From assembly GCA_036516995.1 (NCBI GenBank), contig DATDYW010000016.1, positions 1 to 6,734 of the forward strand: a DNA stretch of 6,734 nucleotides. Direction: 5' to 3'. The notes below the pieces were generated by a model. The model searched no databases. It was not told the DNA's origin and saw only the letters and a program-made list of their open reading frames with translations. The position numbers were made by a program, and so were the translations under genes. Positions 4,378 through 6,734 of this stretch are shown here, in pieces (within the stretch, counting starts at the first letter, position 1; each line of letters begins with the position of its first letter). Origin of the DNA: DATDYW01 sp036516995 (GTDB lineage Bacteria > Patescibacteriota > Minisyncoccia > Phycocordibacterales > JAACPR01).

Positions 4378-4386
4378 TTTGTGCAA
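4357..4386 (-). promoter_or_regulatory. Promoter of the S41 protease gene (and perhaps rplI)
   Basis: On the minus strand TTGCAC (4386-4381) is followed after 16 or 18 nt by TATATA (4364-4359 or 4362-4357). The predicted transcription start is near 4350, about 19 nt before the TTG start codon. It is interleaved with the divergent promoter of the 4387 gene. Confidence 0.5.
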
Positions 4387-5040
4387 ATGTTCGACTCAAT
4401 TTTCAAATTCGAAAACACGGTGACCTGGTGGTGTGGCGCAATCGCGGGGTTCATCAACCTCCTCGCCTTTCCGCCCTACCTGCGGCACATCATCAGAAAG
4501 ACGCACAACCCGTCGCTCATCGCCTGGATCATCTGGGCGGCGCTCGGGTGGATTGCGCTCGTGTCCTACATCTTGACCGACGAACGCCACGATGCCGTCT
4601 GGGTCATCCTGCTGGCTGCCGTGTGCCCGACCATCGTCATCAAGATGGTCTGGTCCTCCGGCACGTTCCAGAGGCTCGGGCCCGCCGACTACTTCGTGGG
4701 CGCGCTGGCCGCAACGGCAATCGGCTTCCTGCTCGCGACCGGCTCCGGCGACGTGGCCATTTGGCTCGCAATCGCAGCGGACACCCTCGCCGTGTACGTA
4801 ACGGTTGTCGGCTTCAGGGGCAACCCGCGCGCGGAGCCCTGGGGCCCGTGGACGACGTACGGCCTCGCCGCCGTGGTGAACCTCGGCGCGACCAACTGGT
4901 CGTCCGCGACCGCCGCCGCTCTGCCCGTCTACACGGCGCTCGCCGTCGTGGCCATCTCGGCTAAGGCGATGAGCTGCCAGCGGGACGACGTCAGGGCATT
5001 CCTCAAACGTCGCCGCGAACGGTTACGGCCATCATCCTGA
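4387..5040 (+). CDS. Seven-helix PQ-loop/SWEET-like membrane protein
   Basis: Encodes 217 residues with seven likely membrane helices (from the ATG, about 12-30, 43-61, 69-87, 99-117, 120-141, 151-168 and 171-190). Two segments resemble each other, G-F-I-N-L-L-A-F-P-P-Y-L-R-H-I-I-R then N-P-S-L-I-A-W-I-I-W, and I-A-A-D-T-L-A-V-Y-V-T-V-V-G then P-R-A-E-P-W-G-P-W-T. This suggests two three-helix halves joined by a middle helix, as in SWEET-type carriers. I recognise this as a membrane family common in Patescibacteria; substrate unknown. The C-terminus is basic (L-K-R-R-R-E-R-L). A GTG at 4381 is in frame, but it overlaps the opposing promoter and lies before the predicted transcription start, so the ATG at 4387 is preferred. 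A terminator begins at the base after the stop. Confidence 0.85.
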   Translation: MFDSIFKFENTVTWWCGAIAGFINLLAFPPYLRHIIRKTHNPSLIAWIIWAALGWIALVSYILTDERHDAVWVILLAAVCPTIVIKMVWSSGTFQRLGPADYFVGALAATAIGFLLATGSGDVAIWLAIAADTLAVYVTVVGFRGNPRAEPWGPWTTYGLAAVVNLGATNWSSATAAALPVYTALAVVAISAKAMSCQRDDVRAFLKRRRERLRPSS

Positions 5041-5076
5041 GCCTCAGCGCACCCCCGCGCTGAGGCTTTTTCGTTT
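5041..5076 (+). terminator. Intrinsic terminator of the 4387 gene
   Basis: GCCTCAGCGC (5041-5050) and GCGCTGAGGC (5057-5066) form a perfect 10-bp stem around ACCCCC, followed by TTTTTCGTTT. It starts directly after the TGA stop. Confidence 0.95.
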
Positions 5077-5108
5077 CCAAAGCTATGGTTTGTGCTCCTC
5101 CTGCTGTT

Positions 5109-5126
5109 ACTTACTACCTATTACTT
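5109..5126. repeat. Dispersed copy of repeat type B
   Basis: ACTTACTACCTATTACTT matches 3067-3084 at 17 of 18 positions in the same orientation, 2 kb away. It lies between the terminator of the 4387 gene and the dnaB promoter. Confidence 0.75.
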
Positions 5127-5130
5127 ACCA

Positions 5131-5170
5131 CTTCTCCTTCTCCCCACCCTCTCCCCCGCCCATCCTCATT
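5131..5170 (+). other. Pyrimidine-rich tract before the dnaB promoter
   Basis: Only 4 purines in 40 nt. It lies 31 nt before the dnaB -10 element and resembles the tract at 1161-1195 before the rpmA promoter. It may affect DNA shape or bind a protein; function unknown. Confidence 0.5.
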
Positions 5171-5198
5171 TCAGGCGCACCCTCGGCCTGACCCCCTC

Positions 5199-5207
5199 TG
5201 CTAGAAT
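5199..5207 (+). promoter_or_regulatory. Extended -10 promoter of dnaB
   Basis: TGCTAGAAT with no good -35 upstream; the -10 TAGAAT (5202-5207) ends 9 nt before the ATG at 5217. The surrounding CTCTGCTAGAATCCGGCA nearly repeats the rpmA promoter region (one substitution and one added base). The mRNA would be leaderless or nearly so. Confidence 0.6.
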
Positions 5208-5216
5208 CCGGCAGCT

Positions 5217-6581
5217 ATGGCAGCCAGCAAAGGTATGAAGGTCCCGCCGCAGAGCCTCGACTCCGAGCGAGCGCTCCTCGGTGCTTTGCTGCTGCGCCCC
5301 GAGGCGGTGCACGACGCCATCGAGAGCGTCGGGATGGAGTCCTTCTACGGCGAGCGGCACCGCGTCATCTTCACCGCGATGCTCGAGCTCGCCCAGAGGG
5401 GCCAGCCGCTCGATCTGGTTTCCGTCTCTGGACGACTCCGTGAACTTGGAATGCTCGAAGCGGCCGGTGGCCCCGGCTACCTCGCCGAGCTCGCCGAGGC
5501 TGTCCCCTCCCCTTCCAACGCGCAGCACTACGCCGAGACCGTCCAGCGCAAGTACGCCGCCAGGAACCTCATTCGCGCTGCGGAGGATGTTCTCGCCCAG
5601 GCCTACGACGAGTCATCGGATCTCGAAGTGCTTCTCGATCGAGCGGAGAAAAGAATATTCGAGGCGACGAACCCGCAGCGGAGCGGCGCGAACCTCCGCG
5701 AGATGCGCAGCATCGTCCCGGGCGCCATCGAGCAGATCCAGGCGCGGCGCGAGCAGGGCGGCGGGCTGCGCGGCGTCTCGACCGGCTTCAAGAACCTCGA
5801 CCACAAGCTCTCGGGCCTGCAGCCGTCCGACCTCATCATTCTCGCCGCGCGCCCGTCGATGGGTAAAACGTCGCTCGCGCTCGACATCGCCCGGCACGTC
5901 GGCATCGGGATGCAGCTGCCGGTGGTGATTTTCTCGCTCGAGATGTCGAGCCAGCAGCTCGCCGACAGGATGCTCGCCGCCGAGGCGAAGGTTGACTCCT
6001 GGAAGCTGCGCACAGGCAAGCACCTCGACGACCACGAGGAGCAGAGCCTCGTGGAGGCCGCCTCGAAGCTCTCCGAGGCGCCCATCTTCGTGGACGAGCG
6101 GCCAATGCTCACCGCCATTTCCATTCGCTCCGCGGCGCGTCGGCTGAAGGCCGAGCGCGGACTCGGGCTCATCGTGGTGGACTACCTGCAGCTCCTCGCG
6201 CCCGTCAACTCCCGCGGCTACGACTCGATGGTGCAGCAGGTCACGGAGATTTCCCGCGCGCTCAAGGGCATCGCCCGCGAGCTCGACGTGCCCGTGCTCG
6301 CCCTCTCGCAGCTCTCGCGAAAGGTGGAGGACCGCGGCGGCAAGCCTCGCCTCTCCGACCTGCGCGACTCGGGCTCCATCGAGCAGGACGCCGACGTGGT
6401 GATCTTCATTCACCGAGAAGATAAATACAAAGATGATTCCGATCGCCCCGGCATCGCCCAGATAATGATCGAGAAGCATCGAAACGGCCCCACTGGAGTT
6501 ATTGATCTCCACTTCGACGAGAAGCACGCCTCGTTCGTTGAGGTCGACCACACCTACGCCACCTCGATTGACGCGTTCTAA
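5217..6581 (+). CDS. dnaB: Replicative DNA helicase DnaB
   Basis: Hexameric ATP-driven helicase that unwinds DNA at the fork and interacts with primase. The 454 residues are usual for the family: an N-terminal domain (about 8-115, P-P-Q-S-L-D-S-E-R-A-L-L-G-A-L-L), a linker helix (about 155-182), and a RecA-like motor. Seen in the motor are Walker A A-R-P-S-M-G-K-T-S (211-219, K217), F-S-L-E-M-S with E242, Walker B L-I-V-V-D-Y-L-Q-L-L (D322), L-S-Q-L-S-R (363-368), D-L-R-D-S-G-S-I-E-Q-D-A-D (381-393) and E-K-H-R-N-G-P-T-G (R422 as likely arginine finger). No intein, frameshift or missing motif. The ATG at 5217 fits the -10 spacing; an ATG at 5235 (before K-V-P-P-Q-S) is an alternative. In many bacteria dnaB lies just after rplI; here rplI is 2.2 kb upstream on the other strand. 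Confidence 0.98.
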   Translation: MAASKGMKVPPQSLDSERALLGALLLRPEAVHDAIESVGMESFYGERHRVIFTAMLELAQRGQPLDLVSVSGRLRELGMLEAAGGPGYLAELAEAVPSPSNAQHYAETVQRKYAARNLIRAAEDVLAQAYDESSDLEVLLDRAEKRIFEATNPQRSGANLREMRSIVPGAIEQIQARREQGGGLRGVSTGFKNLDHKLSGLQPSDLIILAARPSMGKTSLALDIARHVGIGMQLPVVIFSLEMSSQQLADRMLAAEAKVDSWKLRTGKHLDDHEEQSLVEAASKLSEAPIFVDERPMLTAISIRSAARRLKAERGLGLIVVDYLQLLAPVNSRGYDSMVQQVTEISRALKGIARELDVPVLALSQLSRKVEDRGGKPRLSDLRDSGSIEQDADVVIFIHREDKYKDDSDRPGIAQIMIEKHRNGPTGVIDLHFDEKHASFVEVDHTYATSIDAF

Positions 6582-6641
6582 GCTGGCCTCGGACACTCTG
6601 TCTTGGACGACACGCCCGCGAGGCAAAATCAACTAAAGATA

Positions 6642-6686
6642 AAAGATCCGATCTTAAAGATCGAATCTTAAAGATTCGATCTTTTT
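6642..6686 (+). terminator. Three tandem 14-nt palindromic units forming a terminator-like hairpin
   Basis: Three contiguous units, AAAGATCCGATCTT (6642), AAAGATCGAATCTT (6656) and AAAGATTCGATCTT (6670), each close to self-complementary. Units 2 and 3 fold into a 12-bp stem (6656-6667 with 6673-6684) around TTAAA, ending in a short T-run (6682-6686). It lies 60 nt after the dnaB stop and is the only terminator candidate there. The weak A-T stem makes its efficiency uncertain. Confidence 0.6.
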
Positions 6687-6734
6687 AGACACCTTGACTT
6701 TTTCGGCCTCGTGTCCCGCAAACTCAGTGTACGT

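Noticed and set aside
4381..4386. GTG at 4381 as the start of the membrane protein
   Set aside because: It adds only two residues, overlaps the -35 of the opposing promoter and precedes the predicted transcription start; the ATG at 4387 fits better.
4335..4964. Plus-strand frame of 209 codons overlapping the membrane protein gene
   Set aside because: Arg/His-rich translation without domains; the overlapping frame at 4387 encodes seven clean membrane helices.
5235..5237. ATG at 5235 as the dnaB start
   Set aside because: It would suit the family N-terminus, but AAAGG lies too close to serve as a ribosome site and the ATG at 5217 fits the -10 spacing seen in other genes. It remains possible.
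6586..6624. GCCTCG with CGAGGC as a dnaB terminator
   Set aside because: The 6-bp stem has a 27-nt loop and is followed by A residues, not a T-run.
5603..6632. Minus-strand frames of 189 and 339 codons opposite dnaB
   Set aside because: dnaB is certain from its motifs; the opposite frames show no recognisable domain and are typical GC-rich shadows.
6696..6734. TTGACT near the right edge as a promoter for a gene beyond the window
   Set aside because: No -10 hexamer stands at a usual distance before the window ends, so it cannot be supported.

Overview
The window looks like a chromosomal segment from a GC-rich member of the Patescibacteria (Candidate Phyla Radiation), probably on the Parcubacteria side. 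There is no rRNA to prove this. The placement rests on three protein features: the form of ribosomal protein L27 (an N-L-R-D-S-N-P-K-Y-L-G segment), a small membrane-anchored protein with the W-C ... A-G-Y ... C domain common in that group, and a seven-helix PQ-loop-like membrane protein of a kind often seen there. Strong Shine-Dalgarno sequences are largely absent and several genes appear to be leaderless. Gene starts and taxonomy are inferences from sequence alone.

Layout, left to right. (1) 1-395, minus: the N-terminal part of a secreted lytic transglycosylase-like protein that runs off the left edge; its signal peptide appears split by a one-base frame problem. (2) 396-825: no gene; a GC-rich part with hairpins, then an AT-rich part with a 20-bp inverted repeat. 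(3) 826-1197, minus: a small one-helix membrane protein. (4) 1299-1577, plus: rpmA (L27) with promoter and terminator. (5) 1655-1843 and 1981-2430, plus: two unrecognised small genes, each followed by a standard terminator and then, within about 10-16 nt, a second long palindrome. (6) 2560-3003 and 3093-4331, minus: an S41 (CtpA-type) protease followed by rplI (L9). (7) 4387-5040, plus: the seven-helix membrane protein, divergent from the protease gene through interleaved promoters. (8) 5217-6581, plus: dnaB, the replicative helicase, followed by a tandem-palindrome terminator.

The genes are mostly housekeeping: translation (L27, L9), replication (DnaB) and envelope proteins (transglycosylase, protease, membrane proteins). 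rplI and dnaB lie close together in many bacteria; here they are in opposite orientations with two envelope genes between them.

No mobile element, CRISPR array, tRNA or rRNA was seen. The least ordinary content is intergenic: three small dispersed repeat or palindrome types, repeat copies that supply the stop codons of two genes, self-complementary units in tandem at three 3' ends, and a recurring -10 element 8-9 nt before the start codon. These look like lineage-level features of gene expression rather than a discrete defence or mobile system.
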